64,000 nucleotides of DNA from Glutamicibacter halophytocola (GCF_001302565.1 NZ_CP012750.1:744001-808000); one strand, 5' to 3'; counted from the first letter of the stretch, positions 18,176-27,668 are shown. A program made the numbers and translations. Notes: generated by a model from the letters alone, not told the origin.

Positions 18176-19507
18176 ATGGTGGCAACATTGACAGTGATGA
18201 GTCGCGAAAAGAAACCCATGAAGGCCGTGATGTTGCGTCTGCGCATCGGCTGGCCAATGCCCCTGGCGTTGCAGGGCGTGTTCGAGATCCTGCAATCGGT
18301 CGTGTTCTGCCTGGCCTTGATCATGCTGCCCTTGGTCGCTGTGTACTTCAGCGGCGGGTTCCTGGAAGATTCCTTCAACATCATCTTGCAGTTTGCCGGA
18401 TTTGCCTGGCTGCTGATTCATGGGGTCCCGGTGGAGTTGCTGAACCTCGGGCCGGAAGCCGACCCGGCGTCCGTCTCCGGGTGGGTCACGCTCATTCCGC
18501 TGGGACTGTCGCTATTGCCGTTCCTGTTCTGCCTGCGTGCCGGGCGGCGCATTGCCCGCGCCTCCTACACCGACCAGTTGTGGCAGGGGCTGCTCGGCGC
18601 CTTCATCGCCTATGGCGGCATCGGCGCTGCGGTGGGTTCCTTGTCCAATAACAGCTACGGGCGAGTCAACGTGCTGGCCGCAACGCTCATCCCGCTGGTC
18701 ATTGCGGCGCTGGGGCTGATCATCGGAGCGCGACGCGAGGCAGGGTCCTGGGCCCGGCTCTTCGGCGTCGACATGGCCGCCTATATCCAGCGGATTTCCC
18801 CGCACCGCCGCTGGGCCGGATCCTATGTCTGGCACGTGATCGTGGCCGGGTTCCTGGGCTATGTCGCTGCCGTTGGCATCAGCGGCCTGCTGCTGACCAT
18901 CAATCTGGGATTGCACTGGACCGAAGTCGCCAACGTCTACCAGGAACTGCGGCCGGGGCCGATTGGCTCGGCCGCGCTGACCCTGGTGCAGCTGTCCCTG
19001 ATTCCCAACGCGGTCTTCTGGGTCCTGTCCTGGATTAGCGGTGGCGGATTCACCCTTGGCACCGGGAGCACCCTGTCGACGCTGGAAACCACCGTCGGCC
19101 CGCTGCCTTCGATTCCCATGCTGGCTTCGCTTCCGACGGGCGAGATGTCCCATCAGTGGCTGTTCCTGCTTTTGCCGGTGGCTGCGGGCATCATGGCCGG
19201 CTGGTACTTCTTGCGCGGGGGAGAGAACCACCTGGAAGATTGGTTCGCCCGCCGCATCCCGTTCAACATGCTCTCCCTGGGTCTTTCAACGGCCTGCCTG
19301 GCGCTGTTCACCGGTATTGTCGCCGCTGCCCTGAGCCTGATTGGCTCGTGGCTGGCCTCCGGCTCGCTGGCTATTGGCCGGCTGGTCGACCTTGGCCCCA
19401 ACCTCTGGCTCACCGCCGGCGCCCTGGTCTTGCAAGTTGGCGTGGGCACTGCCATCGGCTACCTGATTGCTCCGCTATTTGAAACCGACCCGGTACTTGA
19501 GGGGTAG
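18176..19507 (+). CDS. DUF6350 polytopic membrane protein
   Basis: A 443-residue protein with about ten membrane segments, matching in length and position the DUF6350 family that lies just upstream of purN in many actinobacteria. It starts with a basic cytoplasmic stretch (REKKPMKAVMLRLRIG) before the first helix (about residues 40-60). No enzymatic motif is visible and the function is unknown. ATG 18176 was chosen; GTG and ATG codons at 18194-18197 are alternatives. A hydrophobic loop with SGGGFTLGTGSTLSTLETTV occurs in the second half. Confidence 0.75.
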   Translation: MVATLTVMSREKKPMKAVMLRLRIGWPMPLALQGVFEILQSVVFCLALIMLPLVAVYFSGGFLEDSFNIILQFAGFAWLLIHGVPVELLNLGPEADPASVSGWVTLIPLGLSLLPFLFCLRAGRRIARASYTDQLWQGLLGAFIAYGGIGAAVGSLSNNSYGRVNVLAATLIPLVIAALGLIIGARREAGSWARLFGVDMAAYIQRISPHRRWAGSYVWHVIVAGFLGYVAAVGISGLLLTINLGLHWTEVANVYQELRPGPIGSAALTLVQLSLIPNAVFWVLSWISGGGFTLGTGSTLSTLETTVGPLPSIPMLASLPTGEMSHQWLFLLLPVAAGIMAGWYFLRGGENHLEDWFARRIPFNMLSLGLSTACLALFTGIVAAALSLIGSWLASGSLAIGRLVDLGPNLWLTAGALVLQVGVGTAIGYLIAPLFETDPVLEG

Positions 19508-19549
19508 CGTCGTCGAACGTCGACTCGAACAGGCTCCGGCGGACCATAT

Positions 19550-20080
19550 TCAGTTGGCGCTGGAATCCAAATCCCACAAATGATGCACAAAATCGTGCCA
19601 CGCATACTGGTTCAAGGACTCCACGGTAAACGCCGAGCCATTCGAGCGCAGTCCACGCCGCGAATAGGACGCCTCATCGATGCTGCCTAAATTCTGCGCA
19701 TACTTTGTTGCCGCATCCCGAAGCCGCGTGACGACGTCACCAGGCTCAAGCGCGTTGTAATTGCCTTCGGCCGCGGCTTGGTCCTGATCCCAATTGGGGA
19801 AGGTGGGGGCATCGTGCTGGAGCATCAGATCCAGCCGGCCATTCATGATCTCCAGCATCTGCGCCACGTGAGCGGCGTACTCTTGATCGCTCCATCGCGC
19901 GGGGCTGGTCCTCACGCGCGCTTGCGGCCTGGACAGTGCGGACACATAGCGTTCCACGCCATCTGGCAATTGCCCGATGACGTCTGCGGGAGTTACCGCG
20001 CGGACGTCGTATCGGCACTGCGGGCAAACCGATTCCAGGACAAAGGTCCAATTCTTCTGATCCGGAACAATTTCGCTCAT
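19550..20080 (-). CDS. DinB-superfamily protein
   Basis: A 176-residue helical protein of the DinB/mycothiol S-transferase-like superfamily. Likely metal ligands are the histidines in EYAAHVAQML and in AWHDFVHHLWDL near the C-terminus, where the four-helix bundle normally holds a divalent metal. The N-terminal CPQCRYD pair of cysteines is typical of the actinobacterial branch. Such proteins are thiol-dependent transferases or are uncharacterised. The gene converges on DUF6350 and is divergent from purN. Confidence 0.75.
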   Translation of the reverse strand: MSEIVPDQKNWTFVLESVCPQCRYDVRAVTPADVIGQLPDGVERYVSALSRPQARVRTSPARWSDQEYAAHVAQMLEIMNGRLDLMLQHDAPTFPNWDQDQAAAEGNYNALEPGDVVTRLRDAATKYAQNLGSIDEASYSRRGLRSNGSAFTVESLNQYAWHDFVHHLWDLDSSAN

Positions 20081-20188
20081 GAGCTCATCTTCCTCCGTGC
20101 CCGGAGGCCTTGCCAGTTTGCGACTGGGGCAAGCAACAATCTGGTGCCGAATGAATAACTAGCCGCCGCGAACCGTAGAATTGAGCCC

Positions 20189-20758
20189 ATGCGCATTGTG
20201 GTTTTGGTTTCAGGCACCGGTTCTAATCTCCAGGCAGTCATCGACGCGGTGCAGGCCGGCGAACTGCCCAACGTCGAGATCGCGGCTGTCGGCGCCGACA
20301 AGCACGATACCTTCGGCGTGGAACGTTCGGCCCAGGCCGGAATCGAAACCTTTGTGGTGAACTTCAAGGACTACGAGGATCGCAAGGACTGGAACCACGC
20401 GCTGACCGAAAAGTGCCTTTCCTACGCGCCGGACTATGTGGTGTCCTCCGGCTTCATGCGCATCGTCGGCGAAGAATTCATCAATGCCTTCGATGGAACC
20501 TATATCAACACCCACCCGGCCCTGCTTCCGTCCTTCCCGGGCGCCCACGGAGTGCGCGATGCGCTGGCCTATGGCGTGAAGGTCACCGGATGCACCGTGC
20601 ACATTGCCGATGCCGGCGTGGACACCGGGCCGATCCTGCGCCAGGAAGCGGTGGCCATTGACGATGATGACACCGAAGAGACCCTGCATGAGCGGATCAA
20701 GGTGGTGGAGCGCCGCCTGCTGATTGCCACCCTCGCGGATCTGGCACAGGGCAAGTAG
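20189..20758 (+). CDS. purN: Phosphoribosylglycinamide formyltransferase
   Basis: A 189-residue GAR transformylase (purine step 3), which transfers a formyl group from 10-formyl-THF to GAR. The glycine-rich GAR phosphate loop VSGTGSNLQAVIDA is at residues 7-20; the catalytic Asn/His pair lies in NTHPALLPSFPG and the catalytic Asp in HIADAGVDTGPI. It normally stands beside purH in actinobacteria, but here purH is about 10 kb downstream. The fhs gene at 44.8-46.4 kb supplies its cofactor. Confidence 0.95.
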   Translation: MRIVVLVSGTGSNLQAVIDAVQAGELPNVEIAAVGADKHDTFGVERSAQAGIETFVVNFKDYEDRKDWNHALTEKCLSYAPDYVVSSGFMRIVGEEFINAFDGTYINTHPALLPSFPGAHGVRDALAYGVKVTGCTVHIADAGVDTGPILRQEAVAIDDDDTEETLHERIKVVERRLLIATLADLAQGK

Positions 20759-20819
20759 CCTTCCCGCTCGTCTTGGCGCCGGAGGGTGAGCCGCCAAGGT
20801 GCGTAAAATTGATGTCGAG

Positions 20820-22334
20820 ATGACTGAGCAAACACCCCAGGCCGAAACGGCTGCACCCACCGAACTGTTCACCGACGCGGAACTGGCCACCGCGCTGAAG
20901 GTCCTGTCGGTGGTGCACCAGCTGGATTCCGATGACCAGCGCCATATCGCGGTGCGCCGTGCAACCAGCAACATGTTCAAAGCCGCCAAGCGCTACCGCA
21001 AGTCGCAGAAGCGCGCCGAAATCAGCGCCGCGGACCGTGCGCTGATCGAAAGCACCGCCACCGGTTCGCCGCAGCGCCTGGATGATGAAACCCTGGGCCT
21101 GGACCTGAGCACGCCAACCCAGGGCGAGAGCGCCGGAGAATTCCGCAAGCCCCGTGGCTGCTACATCTGCAAGCAGCGCTACACCACCGTGGATGCCTTC
21201 CACCACTACCTCTGCCCAGACTGCGCGGCGGCCGGACGCGATCGCCGCGAGGCCCGTGCCGACCTGAGCGGCAAGCGCGCGCTGCTCACCGGCGGACGCG
21301 CAAAAATCGGGATGCATATTGCCCTGCGCCTGTTGCGCGACGGGGCGCACACCACCATCACCACGCGCTTTCCCAAGGACGCGGCCCGGCGCTTCGCCTC
21401 CATCGAGGACAGCGGGCAATGGCTGCATCGGTTGCGGATTGTCGGCATCGACCTGCGCGACCCGGCACAGGTGATCTCATTGGCGGATCGTGTGGCCGCC
21501 GAAGGCCCGCTGGATATCCTGATCAACAACGCCGCCCAGACCGTGCGGCGCACCACCAACTCCTACCAGCACCTGATCGAATCCGAGCAGCAGCCGCTGA
21601 GCCGCGAATTGCTCGCAAGCCATGGCGGCCCGGAACTCTGGGGCGAAGCCAACCCGCCCGCCGAGCATCCCAAGGCCCTGGCCACCGCGTTCAGGCTGGA
21701 GGACTCCGCGCTGCTGGCTCCGGCACCGCTGGGCAGCTACGACGCACAGAAGCTGGCCGAACTGGCCATGAAAGCCGGATCGGCCTCGCTTCAACGAATT
21801 GCCGCAGGCACCGCCATCGATGCCGGCGGACTGGTCCCCGACGTGGTCACCGAAAATTCCTGGACCCAAATTCTGGGCGACGTGGATGCCCTGGAAATGC
21901 TTGAAGTGCAGCTGTGCAATGTCACCGCGCCCTTCCTGCTGGCTTCCCGCTTGCGCCCTGCGCTGGCCGCCAGCGATGCACGGCGCAAGTACATCGTGAA
22001 CGTCTCGGCCATGGAAGGCCAGTTCTCCCGCCGCTACAAGGGCGCCGGGCACCCGCACACCAATATGGCCAAAGCCTCGCTGAATATGCTCACCCGCACC
22101 AGCGCCGAAGAAATGCTGTCAACCGACCGCATCCTGATGAGTGCGGTGGACACCGGCTGGATCACCGACGAACGCCCGCATGACTCCAAGGTCCGCATGG
22201 TCGCCGAAGGATGGCACGCACCGCTGGACCTGATCGACGGGGCGGCGCGGGTCTACCAGCCAATTGTCGACGGGGAACGCGGAATCGATCTGTACGGCTG
22301 CTTCCTCAAGGACTACGAACCTTCGCCCTGGTAA
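20820..22334 (+). CDS. SDR oxidoreductase with N-terminal zinc-ribbon extension
   Basis: About 504 residues. An N-terminal helical part (to about 115) is followed by a zinc-ribbon-like CYICKQRY...LCPDC, then an SDR Rossmann domain starting at KRALLTGGRAKIGMHIALRLLRDGA. NNAA (ILINNAAQTVRRTTN) and the active-site Ser strand (IVNVSAMEGQFS) are present. Where the catalytic YxxxK is expected the sequence reads HPHTNMAKASLNM, so the Lys is kept but the Tyr position is Thr. Function unknown. ATG 20820 follows purN by 61 bases; an in-frame GTG at 20799 is less likely. Confidence 0.75.
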   Translation: MTEQTPQAETAAPTELFTDAELATALKVLSVVHQLDSDDQRHIAVRRATSNMFKAAKRYRKSQKRAEISAADRALIESTATGSPQRLDDETLGLDLSTPTQGESAGEFRKPRGCYICKQRYTTVDAFHHYLCPDCAAAGRDRREARADLSGKRALLTGGRAKIGMHIALRLLRDGAHTTITTRFPKDAARRFASIEDSGQWLHRLRIVGIDLRDPAQVISLADRVAAEGPLDILINNAAQTVRRTTNSYQHLIESEQQPLSRELLASHGGPELWGEANPPAEHPKALATAFRLEDSALLAPAPLGSYDAQKLAELAMKAGSASLQRIAAGTAIDAGGLVPDVVTENSWTQILGDVDALEMLEVQLCNVTAPFLLASRLRPALAASDARRKYIVNVSAMEGQFSRRYKGAGHPHTNMAKASLNMLTRTSAEEMLSTDRILMSAVDTGWITDERPHDSKVRMVAEGWHAPLDLIDGAARVYQPIVDGERGIDLYGCFLKDYEPSPW

Positions 22335-22343
22335 GCCGCTGAT

Positions 22344-22925
22344 TCACGGTTCTTCGCCCATTTCTGCCAGGATCCCGCGCAGGTTGCGCAGGGCATAGTG
22401 CTCCCGGGACTTCACCGTGCCTTCGGGAATGTCCAGGTCATGGGCTGCCTGGGCCACCGTGGAACCGAAAAAGTGCAAATGCAGCACGACGAGCCGATGC
22501 TCGGCGCTCAGGCGCATCAGCGCCTGCTGCATCAGCAGCCGGTCCAGAACCTGGACATTGCCATCCTCGGCTCCGGCAGCTGCGGGATCCGCATCGCCCA
22601 GCAGGTCGGCATGAATGCGCGCCGCGGCCCGGCGATGCTCATCGATGATGACATGCCGCGCCGTTGCAAACAGGTACCCGCGCAGCGACCCGGTGATTTC
22701 CGGTGCGGCCTTCCAAACTTTCAGCACGGTTTCCTGCACCACGTCATCGGCTTCTTCCCGGCTGCAGTACCCGCGCAACGCGAAGCGGCGCAGGGCATCT
22801 GCATGCTCGCGGTAGATCTCGGACACCAGCTGGGCATCCTGGGGCGCCTTGGCTCCGCCCGGTCGTGGCCGGGGCAAGGCACTAGGTCCTGGAGAACACG
22901 CCAGGGTGGCCGGTGATTCTTCCAT
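22344..22925 (-). CDS. ECF-type RNA polymerase sigma factor
   Basis: A 193-residue extracytoplasmic-function sigma factor. Region 2 is seen as IYREHADALRRFALRGYCSREEADDVVQETVLKVWKA and the following RGYLFATARHVIIDEHRR; region 4 as LSAEHRLVVLHLHFFGSTVAQAAHDLDIPEGTVKSREHYALRNL. The first 30 residues are Pro-rich and disordered. No anti-sigma gene follows: the SDR gene converges within ten bases of its stop. A divergent lipoprotein gene begins 124 bases away behind an ECF-type promoter that this factor may recognise. Confidence 0.9.
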   Translation of the reverse strand: MEESPATLACSPGPSALPRPRPGGAKAPQDAQLVSEIYREHADALRRFALRGYCSREEADDVVQETVLKVWKAAPEITGSLRGYLFATARHVIIDEHRRAAARIHADLLGDADPAAAGAEDGNVQVLDRLLMQQALMRLSAEHRLVVLHLHFFGSTVAQAAHDLDIPEGTVKSREHYALRNLRGILAEMGEEP

Positions 22926-22958
22926 GGCCCAAGTATGGGCAAGATTCTTTCCCGGCGG

Positions 22959-22985
22959 TGAACCTGGCGGGGATTCCCTGCGTCC
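22959..22985 (+). promoter_or_regulatory. Candidate ECF sigma promoter of the lipoprotein gene
   Basis: TGAACC at 22959-22964 and CGTCC at 22981-22985 are separated by exactly 16 bases, the usual layout of ECF-dependent promoters (AAC-type -35, CGTC-type -10). It points at the lipoprotein gene starting at 23049 and lies in the spacer shared with the sigma factor gene. Confidence 0.55.
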
Positions 22986-23048
22986 TACAAGGTAGGGGCT
23001 GAATGCCCACGCTTGAGGTGGGTCCAGCTTTCGAGAGGGGATCGGATC

Positions 23049-23567
23049 ATGGGTATCAAGAATGGCACAAAATGCGCGGCCGGGGTGGCCGCGCTGTTCG
23101 GCGCCGCGTTGCTGCTGGCAGGCTGCTCAGGCGATGGCGGTTCGGAGGGCGGAACCGGCGGCATGTATGGAGGAGGCGGGGAAAGCACCAGCCAAGCCCC
23201 TCAGGAATCATCCTCAGGGGTGGATCTTGGGGTGGCGGCAACAGAATTGGGCGACGTTGTGGTGGATTCGCAGGGGATGACCCTATACTTCTTCACCAAG
23301 GATGAGCCAAACACCACGACCAGCGCCTGCACCGGGGATTGCCTGGCCAAGTGGCCGATTGCCACCACCACGAGCGATGACCCGACGCTGGAGGGGGTTT
23401 CCGGCGAGGTGAACGTCATCGAAAGCCCCGACGGGCAAAAGCAGCTGACGCTCAACGGCATGCCGCTATACACCTTCGCCCAGGACGCCAAGCCCGGGGA
23501 TACCTCCGGACAGGGTGTGGGCGGGGTCTGGTACGCGGTGGCCCCGGACGGCACCATGATCCAGTAG
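23049..23567 (+). CDS. Lipoprotein with two COG4315-type secreted repeats
   Basis: A 172-residue lipoprotein: signal peptide and lipobox LLAGC (Cys near residue 24), a Gly/Ser-rich linker with GGMYGGGG, then two copies of the 'secreted repeat of unknown function': LYFFTKDEPNTTTSACTGDCLAKWP and the related MPLYTFAQDAKPGDTSGQGVGGVWYAV. The first keeps the paired cysteines (CTGDC). Such proteins often sit next to ECF sigma factors and are suspected envelope stress or redox proteins. ATG 23049 follows GAGAGGGGAT. A strong bidirectional terminator follows. Confidence 0.82.
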   Translation: MGIKNGTKCAAGVAALFGAALLLAGCSGDGGSEGGTGGMYGGGGESTSQAPQESSSGVDLGVAATELGDVVVDSQGMTLYFFTKDEPNTTTSACTGDCLAKWPIATTTSDDPTLEGVSGEVNVIESPDGQKQLTLNGMPLYTFAQDAKPGDTSGQGVGGVWYAVAPDGTMIQ

Positions 23568-23595
23568 GCAGCGAGTTATATCCAAGGGAAAGAAC

Positions 23596-23637
23596 GGGGC
23601 CAGGATCGGCACGCAGCCGCGTGCCGATCCTGGCCCC
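23596..23637. terminator. Bidirectional terminator between convergent genes
   Basis: A perfect 19-bp inverted repeat (23596-23614 with 23619-23637) closed by a four-base AGCC loop sits between the lipoprotein stop at 23567 and the mannosidase stop at 23651. It can serve both strands. Confidence 0.85.
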
Positions 23638-23650
23638 TCATGCCTGCGGG

Positions 23651-26600
23651 CTACTGCGCCAGGCTGAAGCGCAGGGTGCGCACCTCGAAGGGGCCCAGCG
23701 CCAACGGCAGCGAGCCGTCGGCGAGGCCGATCGCGCCGTCATCCAACGGATCCTCGAGCAGGCTCGCCGCAGTCGCTGTGGCCACCGGGACGTTGAGCTG
23801 CAGCTCGCCGCGGGCACGGCGGCCCAGCGACTCGTAGACTCGCACCAGCAGATCGCCGGAACGGTCAGCGGCCAGCTTCACGCTGGAAACCACCAGCCCC
23901 TCGCCGGTGATCCTCGCCAAAGGAGCCACGGGCCGGGAACCGCTGATGGTGCGCTCGGCGCTGTTCAGCAAGGCTCCGGCCTTGGTCACCGCGGCAACAT
24001 CCGCGCCAACGACCAGGCCATAGCGGTGGGTCTGCAGTCCCTGGTCCGTTTGCGGATCGGGGAAGCGCGGAGCACGCAGCAAGGACAGGCGCATCGTTGT
24101 GGTGACCTGGGCGTCCTTGGCGTCGCGGGTGACGTCAAAACCGTAAATGGAATCATTGATCACCCCGACCCCGAAGCCGGGTTCCTCAGCCAGGGCGAAA
24201 CGGTGCATGGAGGTCTCGAACTTCGCGGCCTCCCAGCTGGTGTTCACGTGGGTCACGCGCTTGTGATAGCCGAATTGGGTTTCGGCGGCAATCTGCTCGG
24301 CGCGCACATCCAGCGGGAAGGCCACCTTGAGGAACTTCTCTGCCTCGTGCCAATCGGTGCTCTGGAAGATCTGCACGGTGCGCTCGCCGGGAGCCAACGA
24401 CACTTCCTGCACCACGGCGGACTTGGAGAAGCTGCGGCGGATGGTGATGACCTGGCTGCCGTCCTCGCGCGAGGCCAGCTCCAATGAGTCGCAATCGCGC
24501 AGATCGGTGACCTGGTTGCGGTAATACTTGTCCACGTCCCAGGCATCCCACATATTCGGGAAGTCCTGGTGCAGCTGCAAGAGGTTGGCTTCCTGGCCCG
24601 GCGCGATGGCCTCGCGTCCCGTCGCCAAATCCACCGCCGAGGTGATCAGGCCCTGGGCATTAATCACCACGCGGATCACGCCGTTATCGAGGACATAGCC
24701 GCCGTCGGCGGCAGTTGCCTGTACCTGGGATGTGGGCCTGGAGTCCAGCGCCTTGGCTTCGCCAAAGGCCAGCGTGTTGCGGGTGAATGCTGCCGAGTTG
24801 AAGGTGATGGGCGCGGATCCGGTACCGGCCAGCCGTTGCTGGGCTTCATGGATCAGCTGCTCGGCTTGCTCGACGACCCGGGCGTAGCGTGCCACGACCT
24901 CCCGGTGCACCCATGCGATGGACGTGCCGGGCAGGATGTCATGGAACTGGTGCAGGAGCACGGTTTCCCAGAGCTCGTCCAGCTGCTCGTAGGGGTACTC
25001 GGCGCCGGTGTATGCGGCGGCGGTGGCGGCCCACAATTCGGCTTCCACCAGCAATTGCTCGGTGCGGCGGTTCCCTTGCTTCGTCTGGTGCTGGCTGGTC
25101 AGCGTGGCACGGTGCAGTTCCAGGTAGAGCTCGCCCACCCAGACCGGGGGATTCGGAAGCTCCGCTTTGGCCCGGTCGAAGAAATCGTTGGGGTGTTCCC
25201 AGCGCACCTGGGCGCTGCCTTCGAGGTTGGCCAGGCGCTTGGCCTTCCCGGTCATCTCGCGTGTGGTGCCGCCTCCGCCATCGCCCCACCCCACCGGGGC
25301 GATGGAATTATTGGCGACGCGTGCTTCACGGAATTGGCGGGATGCCTTGGCCACTTCCTCGCCGGAAAGCTGCGAATTGTAGGTGTCCATGGAAGGGAAA
25401 TGGCTGAAGATGCGCGAGCCGTCGATGCCTTCCCAATCGAAGGAGTGATGCGGGAACTTGTTCTGCTGGTTCCATGAGATCTTCTGGGTGAAGAACCACT
25501 CGAAGCCGGCGCGGCGCATCAGCTGCGGCAGGGCAGGGGAGTAGCCAAAGGAATCGGGCAGCCACACGCCCTTGGAGGCCATCCCGAATTCGTCGCGGAA
25601 GAACTTCTGGCCGTACAGGAATTGGCGAACCAGCGATTCGCCGGAGGGCATCACGGTATCGGACTCGACCCACATGCCGCCCAGGGGCAGGAAGCGCTCG
25701 TCGGCAACAGCCTGCTTGACCCGGTCCCACACCTCGGGGCGGTGGGTCTTCAGCCACTTGTACTGCTGGGCGCTGGACATGCCGTAGAGGAATTCGGGTT
25801 CATCGCCGAGCAGCTCAACCATGGACGAGCAGGTGCGCGAAACCTTGCGGATGGTTTCACGCAGCGGCCACAACCACGCGGAGTCGATATGCGAGTGCCC
25901 GATCGCCGAGATCTGGTGCGCGCTGTGCTCGGCGGGTGCGGATAGCACCCCGGCGAGTTCGCCGCGGGCCCGCTGCGCCGTGCCGGTGATGTCTTGCAGG
26001 TCCAGAACATCCAGGGCGTTATCCAGGGCCTGGAGAATCTGCATCTTCCGGGGGCCTTGGGACAACTGCTCCTGAAGGTCCAGCAGCACTTCGAGATCCA
26101 GTGCCAGGTCATGGACGGCTGATTCGAAGACTGCCAGATCCATGCGGCGAGTGGTGTAGAGCTTGCGGCTCGAGGAGGTGAGAATATCGCCCTGCTCTGT
26201 TGGCAGGAACGGGTGGTGGTCCAGCAGCACCGGATTGGATGCGGCTTCAAGGTACAAATCGACCACTTCATCGCCAGCGGCAGATTCCGCGATCGGCACC
26301 CACTGGTTGCGCGGGTTCAGCGCCTTGATGGTGATGCCGTCCGGGCGATAGACCAGTCCCTCGCATTGGAAGCCGGTCATGTTCACATCGAAGCCGAGGT
26401 CGATGACTGCTTCGACGCGGCGCCCAGCCCAGCTGGCGGGAACCGTGCCCTGCAGGTGGAACCACGTGGTGCCCCACGCGGCACCCCATGGGGTGCCCAC
26501 CTGTGTTGGCGAGAATTCCAGGGCCAGCCCTTCGCCCGGGGTGACTGGTTCGCCGGGAAGCTCATGCCACGACACCTTCAGGGGAACCGACTGGGAGTAG

Positions 26601-26671
26601 ATGGCAGGCAGGACACGCTCCTGCAGTACTCGTTTGACTCGACCGGTGGTCAGTGAGGTGTCGTCGTGCAT
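23651..26671 (-). CDS. GH38 alpha-mannosidase
   Basis: A 1006-residue glycoside hydrolase of family 38. The N-terminal catalytic domain carries the metal-binding HSHIDSAWLWPLRE (HxD of the zinc site) and the nucleophile Asp in WLPDSFGYSPALPQLM, then HHSFDWEGIDGSRIFSHFP. A central three-helix region (around FHDILPGTSIAWVHREV) and C-terminal beta domains follow. It releases mannose from alpha-mannosides and is probably cytoplasmic, as no signal peptide is seen. I chose ATG 26671 because AAAGG lies just upstream; an in-frame start at 26740 lacks a ribosome site. A TetR gene is divergent. Confidence 0.92.
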   Translation of the reverse strand: MHDDTSLTTGRVKRVLQERVLPAIYSQSVPLKVSWHELPGEPVTPGEGLALEFSPTQVGTPWGAAWGTTWFHLQGTVPASWAGRRVEAVIDLGFDVNMTGFQCEGLVYRPDGITIKALNPRNQWVPIAESAAGDEVVDLYLEAASNPVLLDHHPFLPTEQGDILTSSSRKLYTTRRMDLAVFESAVHDLALDLEVLLDLQEQLSQGPRKMQILQALDNALDVLDLQDITGTAQRARGELAGVLSAPAEHSAHQISAIGHSHIDSAWLWPLRETIRKVSRTCSSMVELLGDEPEFLYGMSSAQQYKWLKTHRPEVWDRVKQAVADERFLPLGGMWVESDTVMPSGESLVRQFLYGQKFFRDEFGMASKGVWLPDSFGYSPALPQLMRRAGFEWFFTQKISWNQQNKFPHHSFDWEGIDGSRIFSHFPSMDTYNSQLSGEEVAKASRQFREARVANNSIAPVGWGDGGGGTTREMTGKAKRLANLEGSAQVRWEHPNDFFDRAKAELPNPPVWVGELYLELHRATLTSQHQTKQGNRRTEQLLVEAELWAATAAAYTGAEYPYEQLDELWETVLLHQFHDILPGTSIAWVHREVVARYARVVEQAEQLIHEAQQRLAGTGSAPITFNSAAFTRNTLAFGEAKALDSRPTSQVQATAADGGYVLDNGVIRVVINAQGLITSAVDLATGREAIAPGQEANLLQLHQDFPNMWDAWDVDKYYRNQVTDLRDCDSLELASREDGSQVITIRRSFSKSAVVQEVSLAPGERTVQIFQSTDWHEAEKFLKVAFPLDVRAEQIAAETQFGYHKRVTHVNTSWEAAKFETSMHRFALAEEPGFGVGVINDSIYGFDVTRDAKDAQVTTTMRLSLLRAPRFPDPQTDQGLQTHRYGLVVGADVAAVTKAGALLNSAERTISGSRPVAPLARITGEGLVVSSVKLAADRSGDLLVRVYESLGRRARGELQLNVPVATATAASLLEDPLDDGAIGLADGSLPLALGPFEVRTLRFSLAQ

Positions 26672-26938
26672 TGCTGCCTTTCCCAGGGTGCTACCCCGAA
26701 AATCAACGGGGTGGTTCTCTGCCAGACTACCCAAAATCACTGATGAAACAGCTATTTATTCGAAGAGTGGGGAAAGTTTTCTGGCAAATGGCTTGGGATC
26801 GTAGCCGGCACTTTCCGTTTCTGGAAAAATCGCCATGGCTTGGAATACGCCAATCAGGCAATCGACCCAAGGTCCTTGCACCGGCAGAGCGATATCAGCA
26901 TGCCGTCCGGGATCCGAATTGGAAGGCTCAAAGATCTA

Positions 26939-27511
26939 ATGCGCCCAGATGCTTTGCAACGACGCGAGACGATTCTCCGTGCAACTCGGGAGCTCTTCGC
27001 CCAGCATGGCGCCACCATTGCAATGGACCTCATTGCCCAGCACAGCAATGTGGGCATCGGAACTCTCTACCGCAACTTCGCTTCTCGGGCCGAACTGATT
27101 GAAGAAGTCACCGTCACGACCCTGCAAGAAATTCTGGATGCCGCCATCAGCGCCGAGTCGAACTTGCATGGGGAACCCCAGGCCTGGACCGATTTCCTGG
27201 AGAACCTGGTCAAGCTGAATCTCGGCGCGTTGAGCGAAGCGCTCGGGGCCGCCTTGCCATCGGCGTTGAGCGAGCGGGTGCTGCTGGTGCAACGGGAATG
27301 CGCTCAAGCGGTGAGCCGGGTCCTCGAACTGGCCAAGGGCCACGATCTGGTGCGTGAAGATCTCGATGGAGTCGAGCTGGTAACCGCCATCGGCGCGGCC
27401 ACCCGACCCTTGCCACGGCCCTTCAAGGATCAAGCCCCTCAGCTTCAGGAAAGACTGGTTCAGCTCATGCTGGACGGCTTTAAGCCAAAAGCCGTGACGG
27501 TTCTCGCATAA
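26939..27511 (+). CDS. TetR family transcriptional regulator
   Basis: About 190 residues. The N-terminal DNA-binding helix-turn-helix reads RRETILRATRELFAQHGATIAMDLIAQHSNVGIGTLYRNFASRAELIEEV (about residues 6-56), classic TetR. The C-terminal ligand domain is unassigned. ATG 26939 follows GGAAGG by 12 bases; in-frame starts at 26900 and 26840 are possible. It is divergent from the mannosidase gene and may control it; no clear palindrome is visible in the spacer. Confidence 0.85.
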   Translation: MRPDALQRRETILRATRELFAQHGATIAMDLIAQHSNVGIGTLYRNFASRAELIEEVTVTTLQEILDAAISAESNLHGEPQAWTDFLENLVKLNLGALSEALGAALPSALSERVLLVQRECAQAVSRVLELAKGHDLVREDLDGVELVTAIGAATRPLPRPFKDQAPQLQERLVQLMLDGFKPKAVTVLA

Positions 27512-27563
27512 AACAGGGAGAGCGCAAATCGGCCAGAGCTGGGCTGCTGGCCTGCCGACCGCT

Positions 27564-27668
27564 TCAGTGCCAGTGCTGGAACAGATCGGGCAGTCGCCCG
27601 ATCAGCTCATCCCAGTTTTCCCGCAACCACCGAAAACGATGGCGCTTTTTGGCTCCTTGTCGGGTCAT
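27564..27668 (-). CDS. Small basic protein, translationally coupled
   Basis: A 34-codon frame whose ATG overlaps the upstream stop as ATGA. The product is basic and aromatic (TRQGAKKRHRFRWLRENW, then DELIGRLPDLFQHWH). No family recognised. The overlap, the protein-like composition and the absence of another gene here support translation, but the length makes this tentative. Confidence 0.45.
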   Translation of the reverse strand: MTRQGAKKRHRFRWLRENWDELIGRLPDLFQHWH

